DNA of 64,000 nucleotides from Streptomyces sp. V1I1 (GCF_030817355.1 NZ_JAUSZH010000001.1:3597001-3661000); one strand, 5' to 3'. Counted from the stretch's first letter, positions 28,381 through 38,418 are shown. Made by a program: numbers and translations. The notes: generated by a model from the letters alone, not told the origin.

Positions 28381-29502
28381 TCAAGGAGTGATGCGGGGGT
28401 GCGTCTTCGACACCTGCGCGTTGTCCGCCGCCGCCCTGCCGTGGGTCCAGCCCGCTTCGTCCGTCACGCCGCGGACCCGCGTGGTCGTCGTCTGCGGGAA
28501 CATCTCCTCCGCGCGGTCCGTGACAGCCACGTCCCGCGACGCCAGCACCGGCAGCAGGTCCGCGGTCACCACTTCGTCCGCCACCGCCGCGAGCCGCTCG
28601 CCCAGCCGGTGGGCGTACGCCATCAGGAACGACTGGCGGAAGGTCTTCGTACGCTTGCGGCCGCCCGCGCGCTGGCCCGCCTCCGCCCGGGTCATCGCCG
28701 TCGTCCCCTGGACCAGCAGCGAGGTGTACAGCAGCTCGACCGCCTCGAGGTCGCCGTCGAAGCCGACGACCGTCGAGAAGCCGAAGGCGCTGTTCCACAC
28801 CGCCCGGCAGCGGTTCGCGGAGGCGACCGCGTCGAGGAGGATCGCCTTGGCCGTTTCGTACGGGGCGTCCACGCCGATACGGCAGGCGGCGGGTGCGTCG
28901 GGGCGGTGGGTCCGGGCGGCGAGCAGCGCCTCGTCGAGGCTGTGGCGGGCCATCAGTTCCTGCGCCTTCGCGGTGAGCGCCTCCGCCTCCTCGGGGTAGC
29001 CGGTCGCCTCCGCCTTGGCGAGCAGGGCGCGGATGCGGGTCAGCATGCGCGGCTCGTGCGGGGCGGGCTCGGCGGAGAAGGGTGCGCCGGGGACCGGGCC
29101 GACCGGTTCGATCGCCGGGAGCCGGAGCAGCAGCCGGTACAGCTCCAGTACGGCGGTGGCGTACGAGAAGCGGTCCGCGGCGTAAGGGGCCCGCTTCAGC
29201 TCGTCGAGCTGGGCCCGCCAGCGTGGGGCGAGGTGTGCGTACCGCCCGCCCTCCCCCACGATCAGCGCGGCGACCAGCCGTTCATGCGCCTCGTCCAGGT
29301 CGTGCCGGACGATCCGTACGACGTCGGCCGGCTGCCAGCCGCGCTCCCAGGCACTGCGTAGGAGCTCCTCGCCGCGCAGCCGCAGTACCGCGTCGGCGGA
29401 CGGATCGGCGGCGAGCAGGGACGCACCGGTGTCCAGCCCTTCGTCCCCGTCGGCGTACAGCGCGACGGCGAGGGCCTTCTCCACCGTGCCGACCGTGCTC
29501 AC
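28381..29502 (-). CDS. DUF2786 domain protein
   Basis: 373 aa from GTG 29502. The DUF2786 segment near the middle reads RMLTRIRALLAKAEATGYPEEAEALTAKAQELMARHSLDEALL. The C-terminal part includes LYTSLLVQGTTAMTRAE and KRTKTFRQSFLMAYAHRLGERL. No catalytic motif is recognised; the protein appears cytosolic. It is divergent from an ABC transporter operon. Confidence 0.85.
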   Translation of the reverse strand: MSTVGTVEKALAVALYADGDEGLDTGASLLAADPSADAVLRLRGEELLRSAWERGWQPADVVRIVRHDLDEAHERLVAALIVGEGGRYAHLAPRWRAQLDELKRAPYAADRFSYATAVLELYRLLLRLPAIEPVGPVPGAPFSAEPAPHEPRMLTRIRALLAKAEATGYPEEAEALTAKAQELMARHSLDEALLAARTHRPDAPAACRIGVDAPYETAKAILLDAVASANRCRAVWNSAFGFSTVVGFDGDLEAVELLYTSLLVQGTTAMTRAEAGQRAGGRKRTKTFRQSFLMAYAHRLGERLAAVADEVVTADLLPVLASRDVAVTDRAEEMFPQTTTTRVRGVTDEAGWTHGRAAADNAQVSKTHPRITP

Positions 29503-29595
29503 GCCCAGATGATCCCACGGGGTAGGGCAGGCCCTACCGCCAGGACGCCCCCCAGTGGTCGTGATCACCGCCCCGGGAAACGGAAGCCTGGAGGC

Positions 29596-30357
29596 ATGGA
29601 CACCAACCCCGTACGGCTCCGGGCCGTCCGCAAGGCCTACGGCGACGTCACCGCCCTCGACGGCGTCGACCTCGACCTCCGCGCCGGCTCCTTCACCGCG
29701 GTCATGGGGCCGTCCGGTTCCGGCAAGTCGACGCTGCTCCAGTGCGCCGCCGGGCTCGACCGGCCCACGTCCGGGAGCGTCGAGATCGACGGGATCGCGC
29801 TGGGCGGGCTCAGCGAGCGGAGGCTCACGCTGCTGCGGCGGGAGCGGATCGGATTCGTCTTCCAGGCGTTCAATCTGGTCCCCTCGCTGAGTGCCGCGCA
29901 GAACGTGGCCCTGCCACTGCGGCTGGCGGGCAGGCGGCCGGCGCGTACGGAGATACGGGAGGCGCTCGCCCGGGTGGGGCTCGAAGGGCGGGCGCGGCAC
30001 CGGCCCGGGGAGCTGTCCGGCGGGCAGCAACAGCGGGTGGCGATCGCGCGGGCGCTGATCACGCGGCCCGCCGTGCTCTTCGGCGACGAGCCGACCGGGG
30101 CGCTGGACACCGGGACCAGCCGTGAAGTGCTGGTCATGCTGCGGGAGTTGGTCGACCGGAAAGGGCAGACCATTGTGATGGTCACCCATGATCCGGTGGC
30201 GGCGGCGTACGCGGACCGGGTTGTATTCCTGGTCGACGGGCGGGTCGGCGGCGAGCTGGCCGCGCCGAGTGCCGAGCGGGTAGCCGCCCAGCTGGCGCGG
30301 CTGGATGGTCTCGATGGACTCGATGGACTCGATGGTCTGGAGGCCGTGCCGTGCTGA
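29596..30357 (+). CDS. ABC transporter ATPase, MacB/LolD class
   Basis: 253 aa from ATG 29596. Walker [11 protein letters not shown]-loop [22 protein letters not shown], signature [15 protein letters not shown], Walker [13 protein letters not shown] and H-loop VMVTHDP are all present. The C-terminus carries the repeat [13 protein letters not shown] encoded by a small DNA tandem repeat at about 30300-30340. Its stop overlaps the GTG of the FtsX-type permease, so both halves are coupled. Exports lipids or peptides by mechanotransmission in this class; substrate unknown. Confidence 0.94.
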   Translation: MDTNPVRLRAVRKAYGDVTALDGVDLDLRAGSFTAVMGPSGSGKSTLLQCAAGLDRPTSGSVEIDGIALGGLSERRLTLLRRERIGFVFQAFNLVPSLSAAQNVALPLRLAGRRPARTEIREALARVGLEGRARHRPGELSGGQQQRVAIARALITRPAVLFGDEPTGALDTGTSREVLVMLRELVDRKGQTIVMVTHDPVAAAYADRVVFLVDGRVGGELAAPSAERVAAQLARLDGLDGLDGLDGLEAVPC

Positions 30358-32543
30358 CCGTCGCGTTCGCCGCGCTGCGCGCCCGCTGGGCCACCTTTGT
30401 CGCGAGCTTCGTCGCGCTCGCGCTCGGCGTCGGGCTGATCGCCGCGATGGGGCTCGGCCTCGCCTCGACCTTCGACGCCCCGAAGCTCGCGCCCGAGCGG
30501 TTCGCGTCCTCGCCGGTTGTGGTGATGGGGACGGACACCCTCGCCGTCGAGTCCAGGCGCCGCCTGCCCCTGCCCCATCCACACCCTGTGGATATCGAAC
30601 TCGTGCACCGGCTTCGCGCTCTCGGCCCGGTGGTGCAGCGGGGCGGTCGGGACGCGGTCGGCGTCGACGCCCCGGCCGCGGCCGTACGCAAGGTCGTCGG
30701 CGACCGCGCCCAGGTGCTCACCGGCGACGAACGCCGCCGTGCCGACCCGGACCCCGAGCGCGACGCCGAGGCCCTCGTCGCCGTGAACTCCCTGCTCGGC
30801 ACGGCCGGTGGCGTGTCCGCCTTCGTCTCCGTCTTCGTCGTCGCGTCGACGTTCGCCTTCGCGGTGGCGCTGCGCAGAAGGGAGTTCGGACTGCTGCGCA
30901 CGGCGGGCGCGACCCCCGGCCAGATCCGCAGGCTGCTCCTGACCGAGGCCCTCGTCATCGGCACGCTCGCCTCGGCGGCGGGCTGCGCGCTCGGTGCGTG
31001 GGGTGCGCCGAGACTCGCCCGGCTGCTGGTCGACGGGGAGGTGGCGCCGGAGTGGTTCACGATCCGCGAGGCCGCCTGGCCGTTCCATGCCGCCTTCTGG
31101 ACCGGGCTGTTGTTCGCGCTCGCCGGAGTGTGGGCGGCATCGCGCCGGGCGGGCCGCATCGGCCCCATCGAGGCGTTGCGCGAGGCGGACGTGGACACGG
31201 GCGCGATGCCGCTCGGGCGGCGTCTGGCCGGGCTCGCGCTGTTCGCAGCCGGTGCCGGGCTGCTGGTCTTGACGCTCGCCACGGACCCCTCCGGCCTGCT
31301 GAAACGCAAGACGTACACGACACAGCCGATGGTCCTGATCACCGCCGTCGCCCTCCTCGCGCCGCTGCTCGTACGCCGTACGGCCGGGCTGCTGCCCCTG
31401 CCGGGGGTCACCGGGATGCTCGTACGGGAGAACACGGCGGCGGCCGTACGCCGGACCGCTGCCGTCGCCGCGCCGGTCCTGGTCACGGTCGCGCTGGCCG
31501 GTTCGCTGCTCGGCTCCGCCGCGACGGTGACGGAGGCGAAGGCGGCCGAGGCACGTACCCAGACCGCCGCCCAACTCGTCGTCAACGGCGATGAGTTGAA
31601 GCCTGTGGAGCCGGGCGAGCTCCCCGGGGCGACACTCTCCGCCTCCGCGTCCACCGCCGTTTTCGTACGGGAGGAAGGCACCGCCCTCATCCGATCCGAC
31701 GCCCGGGCCGTCACCGACCCGGCCGCCTTCGCGAGCCTCGCCCGGCTGCCGGTCGTCGCGGGTGATCTGCGCGACCTCGACGACCGTTCGATCGTCGTCA
31801 ACGAGGAGTGGGAGAAGCACACGGTGGGCGAGACGGTGGACGTCTGGCTCGGCGACGGCCGCCCGGCCTCGCTGCGTATCGCCGCCGTACTCGCCATCGG
31901 AACCGGAAGTAACGGCGCGTTCATCACCGCAGCCAACGCGCCCGTGGCGAAGGCCGACCGTATCGACGTACAGCTCGCGGAAGGAGCGGACTTGGATGCC
32001 TCCACTGACGCGCTACGGGGCACCACCGGCGGCACGGTCAGGACGACGGACGCGTGGGCGGCGGCCACCCATCCCCGCACCAGCCCGCAGACCCGCCTGG
32101 GCCTGCTGGTCGTCCTCGGCATCGCCCTCGTCTACACGGCGATCGCGCTGGCGGGGACCCTGCTCATGGCCACATCGGCACGGGCGGGAGAGCTGACCTC
32201 GCTACGGCTGGCGGGCGCGAGCCGCGCCCAGATCCTGCGGGTCGTCGCGGGCGAGACCCTGCTCGCGGTCGGAATCGGCGCGGGTCTTGGACTGGCCGTG
32301 ACCGCCGTCAATCTCACGGGACTCGGCTCCGCGCTGGCCGCCCTGTCCGCGCCCGTCGCGGTGTCGGTCCCATGGGGGACGGTCGGCGCGGCGGCGGGAG
32401 CCTGCGCGGTGATCGCCATCGCGGCCGCACTGCTCCCGGCCTGGCGGGCGACCCGCGCCCGAACTCAGGCCGTCGTACGGCGCCGGCGGTACTCGAGCGT
32501 CACCGCAACCAGCAGCGGAGGCCAGGCGAGCAGCGGGACATAG
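30351..32543 (+). CDS. FtsX-like ABC transporter permease
   Basis: 730 aa. TM1 is near residues 14-37, a first FtsX domain is around 150-280 ([32 protein letters not shown]), a central hydrophilic region is extracytoplasmic, and a second FtsX domain is near the C-terminus ([24 protein letters not shown]). GTG start overlaps the ATPase gene by 7 nt. The 3' end overlaps the convergent membrane-protein gene by 79 nt, so its last ~25 codons are antisense-paired. Confidence 0.93.
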   Translation: MLTVAFAALRARWATFVASFVALALGVGLIAAMGLGLASTFDAPKLAPERFASSPVVVMGTDTLAVESRRRLPLPHPHPVDIELVHRLRALGPVVQRGGRDAVGVDAPAAAVRKVVGDRAQVLTGDERRRADPDPERDAEALVAVNSLLGTAGGVSAFVSVFVVASTFAFAVALRRREFGLLRTAGATPGQIRRLLLTEALVIGTLASAAGCALGAWGAPRLARLLVDGEVAPEWFTIREAAWPFHAAFWTGLLFALAGVWAASRRAGRIGPIEALREADVDTGAMPLGRRLAGLALFAAGAGLLVLTLATDPSGLLKRKTYTTQPMVLITAVALLAPLLVRRTAGLLPLPGVTGMLVRENTAAAVRRTAAVAAPVLVTVALAGSLLGSAATVTEAKAAEARTQTAAQLVVNGDELKPVEPGELPGATLSASASTAVFVREEGTALIRSDARAVTDPAAFASLARLPVVAGDLRDLDDRSIVVNEEWEKHTVGETVDVWLGDGRPASLRIAAVLAIGTGSNGAFITAANAPVAKADRIDVQLAEGADLDASTDALRGTTGGTVRTTDAWAAATHPRTSPQTRLGLLVVLGIALVYTAIALAGTLLMATSARAGELTSLRLAGASRAQILRVVAGETLLAVGIGAGLGLAVTAVNLTGLGSALAALSAPVAVSVPWGTVGAAAGACAVIAIAAALLPAWRATRARTQAVVRRRRYSSVTATSSGGQASSGT

Positions 32544-32998
32544 CAGACCACCAGCACCGCGTCCTGGAGCGCATTGCCGTCCAGTCCGTCGCCAAGACCG
32601 GCGAACTGGGCGTAGAACGACCAGGCGCAGAGCCCGGTCAGACCGGCCGCACCCAGCAGCGCCGGGACCACCGCGGCGCCCGGCCGCACCCTCCGCCCGC
32701 CGATCAGCGGAATCCAGTGGGGCACCAGCTCGCCCCACGGGCGGACGAGCCCGAGGGTCAGCAGCGCGAGGCACTCCGAGACCACGCTGAGCATGACGAT
32801 GTACAGCCCCTCTCCCCAGTTCGGGACGGCCTGGGGGAGCAACGGCAACCCCGCGACCAGGGCGATCCGCCACAGCCCGGACGGCAGGGTGACCAGTGGT
32901 ACGCCGTGGGCCGCGAGCACGGCCCAGCGCGGCACATTCGGCAGAGCGCTCATCTTCAGCATGCGTTCATGCTCGGGCCGGGGGTGCGCCGGCGACAT
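32465..32998 (-). CDS. Membrane protein of unknown function
   Basis: 177 aa with about four hydrophobic segments: LPSGLWRIALVAGLPLLP, GLYIVMLSVVSECLALLTLGLV, VVPALLGAAGLTGLCAWSFY and [22 protein letters not shown]. The cytoplasmic end is basic (EYRRRRTTA). Start could be 32998 or an internal ATG at 32953. It overlaps the FtsX gene tail-to-tail. I do not recognise the family. The insertion stack starts about 80 bp upstream of its start and may have altered its promoter. Confidence 0.75.
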   Translation of the reverse strand: MSPAHPRPEHERMLKMSALPNVPRWAVLAAHGVPLVTLPSGLWRIALVAGLPLLPQAVPNWGEGLYIVMLSVVSECLALLTLGLVRPWGELVPHWIPLIGGRRVRPGAAVVPALLGAAGLTGLCAWSFYAQFAGLGDGLDGNALQDAVLVVCYVPLLAWPPLLVAVTLEYRRRRTTA

Positions 32999-33082
32999 CG
33001 GCGTACGGGAGCATCCCGCTCCGCCGCGCGGCGGAGCGGGACGTACGACCGGGCGGCGGTCCGCGGCGAGACGCAGGAACTA

Positions 33083-34297
33083 GTGCTGGATTCCGCTTTG
33101 GTTGGGTATATGTGCTGGTGGCGGGGCGGTTCGGGTGCTCGGGGGCGGGTGCTGGTTGATGGTGTTACGAGCACGACAAAGCCGTGACGAGGGCGAGCAG
33201 GCGGTCATCCATCGACTCTCGCGAGCCCGCAAGGCCCCCCGGGATGTGGTGATGCGGGCCCGCATGATCGAACTGAGCTGGGCGGGGCAGCGGGTGCCGG
33301 CGATCGCGGATGAGCTGAGCTGCAGTCAGAAGACGGTGCGCAGGTGGCTGCACCGCTTCAACCGCGCCGGTCTGGAGGGCCTGGAAGATCTCGGTGGGCA
33401 GGGCCGCAAGCGGCGGATCACCGAGGCCGAGCGGTCGAGGATCATCGCCCTGGTCAAGCAGGTGCCGCCCGGGAGGCTGGAGATGCAGCCATACGGGGAC
33501 CTGTGGGCCGCGGACGAGGGCGGCGCGTCGGAGTGGACGTTGGACTCCCTGGCCGCCGAGGCCCAGCGGCTGGGGATCGAGGTCGGCCGCTCCCAAGTGC
33601 GCAGAATCCTGCTGGCCGAGGGGGTGCGCTGGCGCCGCACCCGCTCCTGGACCCGCTCGAAGGACCCGGACTTCGCGGGAAAAGGACGCGGATCATCGGC
33701 CTCTACACCCACCCGCCGGACGGTGCGACGGTCGTGTGCGCCGACGAACTCGGGCCGGTGATCCCGCGCGCCTTCCCACCTGCACCGGGCTGGTCGCCGG
33801 ACGGGCATCGCATCAAGAACGAGATCGACTACAGCCGCGGGCCGGAGAAGACCTGGGTATACGGCGGCCTGCGCGTGAGGGACGGCCAGGAGATCACCAT
33901 GGCCGCATCCTCCCGCAACAGCGCCTTCTACCAGCAGTTCCTGCAACAGGTCGAGGACGCCAACCCGACCGGGGAGATCTGGATCGTCACCGACAACCTG
34001 TCCTCCCACAACAGCCTGTCCACCCGGACCTGGCTGGAGGATCATCCTCGGATCCGGCACGCGTTCATCCCGGTCGGCGCGTGCTGGCTGAACCTGCAGG
34101 AGGGCTGGTGGCGGATCTTCCGCAAGGCAGCCCTGGCCGGCCGGTCCTTCGCCAACCCGGACGACATCACCCAAGCCACGGCCGTGGCCACCGCCCAGCT
34201 CAACGCCCGTGCCAGACCATGGATCTGGGGCCGAGCAGCCCCGCCAACCCGCCAACTACGACGCCGATATGTGTACTGCCTTTGAGGAATCCAGCAC
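33083..34297 (+). mobile_element. IS630-family element A
   Basis: 1215 bp with 12-bp perfect terminal inverted repeats (GTGCTGGATTCC at the left, its complement at the right), flanked by TA at 33081-33082 and 34298-34299, the target duplication of this family. It has inserted in the TA of a CTAG that is itself the left target duplication of the next element. Confidence 0.9.
33159..34285 (+). CDS. IS630 transposase, two frames joined by a -1 slip site
   Basis: The first frame (33159 to about 33683) encodes the helix-turn-helix half: ELSWAGQRVPAIADELSCSQKTVRRWL and DEGGASEWTLDSLAAEAQRLG. The second frame, -1, encodes the DDE half: VVCADELGPV, IWIVTDNLSSHN and WLNLQEGWWRIF. The break lies exactly at G-GGA-AAA (33677-33683), a canonical -1 slippery heptamer. 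Slipping gives a continuous protein of normal IS630 length. It is therefore likely to be expressed by programmed frameshifting rather than dead, although a chance deletion cannot be excluded. Confidence 0.85.
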
Positions 34298-34300
34298 TAG

Positions 34301-35123
34301 TAGGACTCCGTTAGGTCTGTCTCGCGGTCCTGTTCGGCCGACGCCGGCTACGGGCAGAACGCCGACTTCCGCGACGGCCTGAGCGAGCGGGGCATCGGAT
34401 ATGTCGTGGCGGTCCGTTCGGACGTGACCGTCCACCCGCACGACGCGCAGCCCACCGCCCCGGCGTGGTCCGGAAACGGCCGCAAGCCGCAGCCCCGCTA
34501 CCGCGACAAGCCGTCCTCGGTCGCCGCGCTCGCGGCCGGCCCTGGGCGGCAGGCCTTCACCGAGGTGACCTGGCGGGAAGGCTCCCGCGGACCGATGCGC
34601 TCGCACTTTTTGGCGCTGCGGGTGCGGCCGGCCGGGGTCCGAGCCCGCCGCCTGACCCAGGCCGCCGCCACCGCCCGGGAGGGTTTCTGGGACGGCGTCC
34701 TGCCCGACGTGACGCTGCTGATCGAGTGGCCCGAAGGCGCCGAAGCACCCACCGACTACTGGCTGTCCAACCTGCCCGCCAGCACCCCGCTGGCTGAACT
34801 GGTCCGCCTGGCCAAGATCCGCTGGCGCATCGAGCACGACTACCGGGAACTCAAGCACGGCCTCGGCCTGGACCACTTCGAGGGACGTTCCTGGGCCGGG
34901 TGGCATCACCACGTCACCCTGGTCACCGCAGCCCACGCGTTCCTCACCGAACAGCGCCTGGCCCCAAAAGCCGATACAGCGGACACACCCTCTACCAGAT
35001 CCTCGACGCCATCCAGGACCTGCTGAACTGCTGGACCGGCACCTGCACCACCTGCCACCGCCCCCTGCCCAGAACGTCCACCACCAGCCAGAACCCAAGA
35101 GCCAGAGCAACCTAACGGAGTCC
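34301..35123 (+). mobile_element. IS701-type element, internally deleted
   Basis: Both ends survive: left TAGGACTCCGTTAGGT, right the complement of GGACTCCGTTAGGT. CTAG flanks it on both sides (the left copy is split by IS630-A; right copy 35124-35127). About 30 bp after the left end the sequence jumps into the middle of the transposase gene, so the N-terminal half is deleted. Confidence 0.85.
34337..35115 (+). pseudogene. IS701-type transposase remnant
   Basis: Coding starts abruptly at ADAGYGQNADFRDGLSERG, which holds the second catalytic Asp; the part with the first Asp is lost. RWRIEHDYRELKHGLGLDHFEGRSWAG carries the catalytic Glu region. At 34963-34969 the heptamer C-CCA-AAA ends the main frame's similarity; the -1 frame continues as SGHTLYQILDAIQDLLNCW and GTCTTC to a stop at 35115, the same arrangement as in the intact copy at 37-38.4 kb. 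Catalytically dead because of the deletion. Confidence 0.88.
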
Positions 35124-35176
35124 CTAGTGCCGTATCAGCAAACGTTTGCGCTGTTGTGATGTGACGTACCGTTCGG

Positions 35177-36349
35177 ATGCTGGTCCTGCCAGCGGGGTGC
35201 CGCCAGGCTGTGCGCGTGGCAGAACGGGTACGCGTCCGAGAGATTGATGACGATGAGGCGCAGCGGCTGCTGCGGATCGTCCGCAGGGGTACTGGGTCGG
35301 TGGTGACATGGCGGCGCGCGCAGATGGTGTTGCTGTCCGCGCAGGGCATGCCGGTGGCGAAGACCGCGGGGGTGACGTTCACCAGCGCGGACCGGCTCCG
35401 GGATTTGATCCACAACTTCAACGTGGACGGCTTCGATTCGCTCTACCCGAAGTACAAGGGCGGCCGTCCGAGGACCTTCACGCTGTCCGAGCGCCGGGAG
35501 ATCAAGAAGATGGCCAAGTCCAAGCCGATCGAGCACGGCTTGCCGTTCTCGACCTGGAGCCTGGCCAAACTGGCCGACTTCCTGGTCGCCGAGGGGGTGG
35601 TCGACGACATCAGCCACGAGGGCCTTCGGATCCTGCTCCGCGAGGAGGGCGTCTCCTTTCAACGCATAAAGACATGGAAGACCTCGCGCGACCCCGACTA
35701 CGCCGCCAAGAAGGCCAGGGTCGAGCACCTCTACGCGATCGCCGACAGAGAGGTCATACCCGACGACGGCGAGCCCGAAGTCGTCTTCTGCCTGGACGAG
35801 TTCGGGCCGCTCAACCTCCAGCCCCACCCGGGGCGGCAGTGGGCTGATCGCGGAGGGCAGCACAAGGACCCCGGCCGGGAGCCGAGGCCCCGCCGACGGG
35901 CGACCTACACCCGCCCGCACGGGGTCCGGCACCTGTTCGCCGCCTACGACCTGGGCAAGGACAGGCTCTACGGCCATATCAAGCCGAGAAAGCACCGCAC
36001 GAGGTTCCTGGAGTTCTGCCGCTACCTGCGCAGCCTCTACCCGCCTCAGGTCCGGATCGCGGTCGTGCTCGACAACTTCTCCCCGCACCTGGCCACGAAG
36101 AAGGACAGCCGGGTCGGCGACTGGGCCGCGGCGCACAACGTCGAGCTCGCCTACACGCCGACTCACAGCTCCTGGCTGAACCGCATCGAGGCCCAGTTCA
36201 CCGCCCTGCGCTACTTCGCGCTGGACGGCACCGACCACACCAGCCACAAGGAGCAGGGCAGCATGATCCGCCGCTACATCATCTGGCGGAACAAGCACGC
36301 TGCCGACGAACGCCTCCGCGCGGTCGTCACCCGCGCGAACGTGGCCTGA
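35177..36349 (+). CDS. IS630-family transposase (intact)
   Basis: 390 aa in one frame. N-terminal helix-turn-helix region (RRAQMVLLSAQGMPVAKTAGVTFTSADRLRDLI), then the DDE domain: VVFCLDEFGPLNLQPHPG, IAVVLDNFSPHLATKK, and HSSWLNRIEAQFTALRYFAL. All three acidic residues are present, so the protein is probably active. It ends TRANVA just before a degenerate copy of the element end. Confidence 0.93.
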   Translation: MLVLPAGCRQAVRVAERVRVREIDDDEAQRLLRIVRRGTGSVVTWRRAQMVLLSAQGMPVAKTAGVTFTSADRLRDLIHNFNVDGFDSLYPKYKGGRPRTFTLSERREIKKMAKSKPIEHGLPFSTWSLAKLADFLVAEGVVDDISHEGLRILLREEGVSFQRIKTWKTSRDPDYAAKKARVEHLYAIADREVIPDDGEPEVVFCLDEFGPLNLQPHPGRQWADRGGQHKDPGREPRPRRRATYTRPHGVRHLFAAYDLGKDRLYGHIKPRKHRTRFLEFCRYLRSLYPPQVRIAVVLDNFSPHLATKKDSRVGDWAAAHNVELAYTPTHSSWLNRIEAQFTALRYFALDGTDHTSHKEQGSMIRRYIIWRNKHAADERLRAVVTRANVA

Positions 36350-36555
36350 GCCAGCGCAGCACCCGGTGGTTCACACCCGCGGCAGACAGGCTCCCGGGAC
36401 TGCGGCTCCCAGATGACCAGGCGGTACTCCGCCGCGAGTCCTTCCTGTTGCGGCACTGGCTGACCTGACGCTGTTCGATCGCGTGAAAAGGCTCCCCGTC
36501 GGCGGCATCCGCGCCGCTGGGAGGGGCACAGCACTGCCCCGAGGCGGCTGATCAC

Positions 36556-36843
36556 CTAGGCGGACACATATGTGAGTGCCGGATACACCTCCGGGTCGCC
36601 CTCGACACCGGCCTCACGGAGGATCGGAATGAGGATCTCGGCGAAGCGGTTGAGGGCCTCCTCGGACTCCCAGACGTCGACGACGCGGAAGGTGCTCTCG
36701 CCCTGTCCCGCGATGTGTGCGAGCAAACCTTCTACGGGCCAGTCGGCTGGAGATTCCATCCGGTTCTTGCCCCCCGTCAACTTGCGGTTGGTCTCCTCGT
36801 ACTGCTCCTGTGTGAACTCGGGGGAGATGAGGACGATCGGCAT
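36556..36843 (-). CDS. Small dimeric alpha/beta-barrel-like protein inside IS630-B
   Basis: 95 aa from ATG 36843 with GGAAGGA 8 nt upstream, which argues for a real gene. MPIVLISPEFTQEQYEETNRKL, GLLAHIAGQGESTFRVVDVWESEEALNRFAEILIP and VYPALTYVSA resemble the ferredoxin-like fold of antibiotic-biosynthesis monooxygenase-type proteins. No catalytic residue can be named. It lies between the transposase and the outer right end of IS630-B and so is a candidate passenger gene. The gaps on both sides (36350-36555, 36844-37029) show no other confident gene. Confidence 0.75.
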   Translation of the reverse strand: MPIVLISPEFTQEQYEETNRKLTGGKNRMESPADWPVEGLLAHIAGQGESTFRVVDVWESEEALNRFAEILIPILREAGVEGDPEVYPALTYVSA

Positions 36844-37032
36844 TTGGGTCCTTCCAGATCGCGGAGACGCGGCATGGGGCTGCCACGTCTGGGCCGGAAT
36901 CAGGCGACGGCGACGTCCGCCTGTTCACATAGCGATCCTGGGCCGCGTCGCATCATCGCGCATGACTTGCTGCTCCACACGAGACGGAGTCACGCCCGTC
37001 GAGAGGGCGAACGTTGCCTGATGCGGCACTAG

Positions 37033-38414
37033 TAGGGCTTTGTTAGGTGGGTCTTGTCGCGTTGGGTGTCTGGTAGTTCGCTGTTGGTATGAGGGTCGGG
37101 GAACTCGCTTCGTGTCGTGTCCGGTTGGAGGAGTTCGGTGGGGAGGTGTTCGCGCCGCTGGTGCGGCGGGATCAGCGTGAGAAGGGTGCCCTGTATCTGC
37201 GGGGGCTGCTGCTGGACGGCCGGCGTAAGTCGATGCAGCCGATGGCCGGGCGCCTGGGGGTGGACCACCAGCAGCTTCAGCAGTTCATCACGTCCTCCAC
37301 CTGGGCCTTTGACGCGGTGCGGGCCCGGTTGGCGTGGCGGGCCGTGCGGGTGGTCCGTCCTCAGGCGTGGGTGGTGGACGACACCGGGTTCCCGAAGGAC
37401 GGCATCTCGTCGCCCGGGGTGGCCCGGCAGTACTCGGGCACCCTGGGCAAGGTCGGTAACTGCCAGATCGGCGTCAGCGTCCACGCCGCTTCCGACACCG
37501 CCTCGTGTCCGCTGTCCTGGCGTTTGTTCCTTCCCGAGAGCTGGGACACGCCAGAAGCGGCCAGCCGTCGGGAACGCTGTCGCATCCCTGATGACGAGCA
37601 TCACCGCCCGAAGTGGCAGCTGGCGCTGGAGATGCTCGACGACCTGGCCGGCACCGGGCTGAAGCCGGCGGTGCTGGTCGCGGACACCGGATACGGCGCC
37701 AACGCCGACTTCCGCCGCGGCCTGGAAGACCGCGGCCTGGCCTACGTCCTGCAGGCCAAGGCCGAAATGACCGCCCACAGTGAGGATGCCGAACCCCACC
37801 AGCCTGCCTATGGCGGCCTGGGGCCCAGGCCCCTTCCGCGTTACCGCACCCGCCCGGTGTCCTTACGGGATCACGTGCTGGCCGCCGGACGACGCCAGGG
37901 ACGAACCCTGACCTGGCGCAGGGGCTCCAAAGCCGCGATGAGCTCGCACTTCGTTCTTGTGAGGATCCGTCTCGCGGGGCGGCGGCCCAAGCCCGCCACC
38001 GACGGCACGATCCCGCTGACCTGGCTCATCGCCCAGTGGCCCGAAGGCGAGGACGAGCCGGTCAAGTACTGGATCTCGAACCTGCCCGCAGACATCCCCG
38101 CCCGCGACCTTGTCCGCATCGCGAAACTGCGGTGGCGCATCGAGCACGACTACCGCGAGCTGAAGACCACCCTCGGCCTCGACCACTTCGAGGGCCGCTC
38201 GTTCACCGGCTGGCACCGGCACGTCACCCTCGTCACCGCCGCCCACCTGTTCCTGACCGAACAGCGGACCTGCCCAAAAGCCCCTGCCAGGGCCTGACCC
38301 TCTACCAGGCCCTGGATCTCCTCCAACACCTCCTGGCCACCTGGACCGGCACCTGCCCCACCTGCCGACAACCCACCCCCTGGCAGCCCTACGACACCAC
38401 CTAACAAAGCCCTA
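37033..38414 (+). mobile_element. IS701-type element, complete
   Basis: 1382 bp. The left end TAGGGCTTTGTTAGGTGG matches the complement of the right end over 18 bp. CTAG duplications lie at 37029-37032 and 38415-38418, fitting the 4-bp YTAR target of the IS701 family. Confidence 0.93.
37089..38404 (+). CDS. IS701-type transposase with -1 frameshifted C-terminal tail
   Basis: The main frame runs from ATG 37089 to TGA 38295-38297 (402 aa). The catalytic parts are AWVVDDTGFPKDG, AVLVADTGYGAN and RWRIEHDYRELKTTLGLDHFEGRS. At 38273-38279 the heptamer C-CCA-AAA is in the correct phase for a -1 slip, which bypasses the stop and adds about 42 residues: LTLYQALDLLQHLLATW, GTCPTC, and a stop at 38404, ten bases before the element's end. 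The same tail follows the same heptamer in the deleted copy. Two products, short and long, are likely. Confidence 0.9.
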
Positions 38415-38418
38415 CTAG

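Larger units (their letters stand above)
35127..37029 (+). mobile_element. IS630-family element B carrying extra DNA
   Basis: Related ends TAGTGCCGTATCAGC (left, from 35125) and the complement of TAGTGCCGCATCAGG (right, to 37031), with TA duplications at 35125-35126 and 37030-37031. At about 1.9 kb it is longer than its family's usual 1.1-1.3 kb: about 680 bp follow the transposase, holding a separate gene on the minus strand. Imperfect similarity between the transposase 3' end and the outer right end (both encode RANVA and a stop) hints at a duplicated end. Confidence 0.8.

Noticed and set aside
36362..36470. Short plus-strand frame reading RLPGLRLPDDQAVLRRES
   Set aside because: It looks like the tail of some gene but I do not recognise it, and it has no start or ribosome-binding site.
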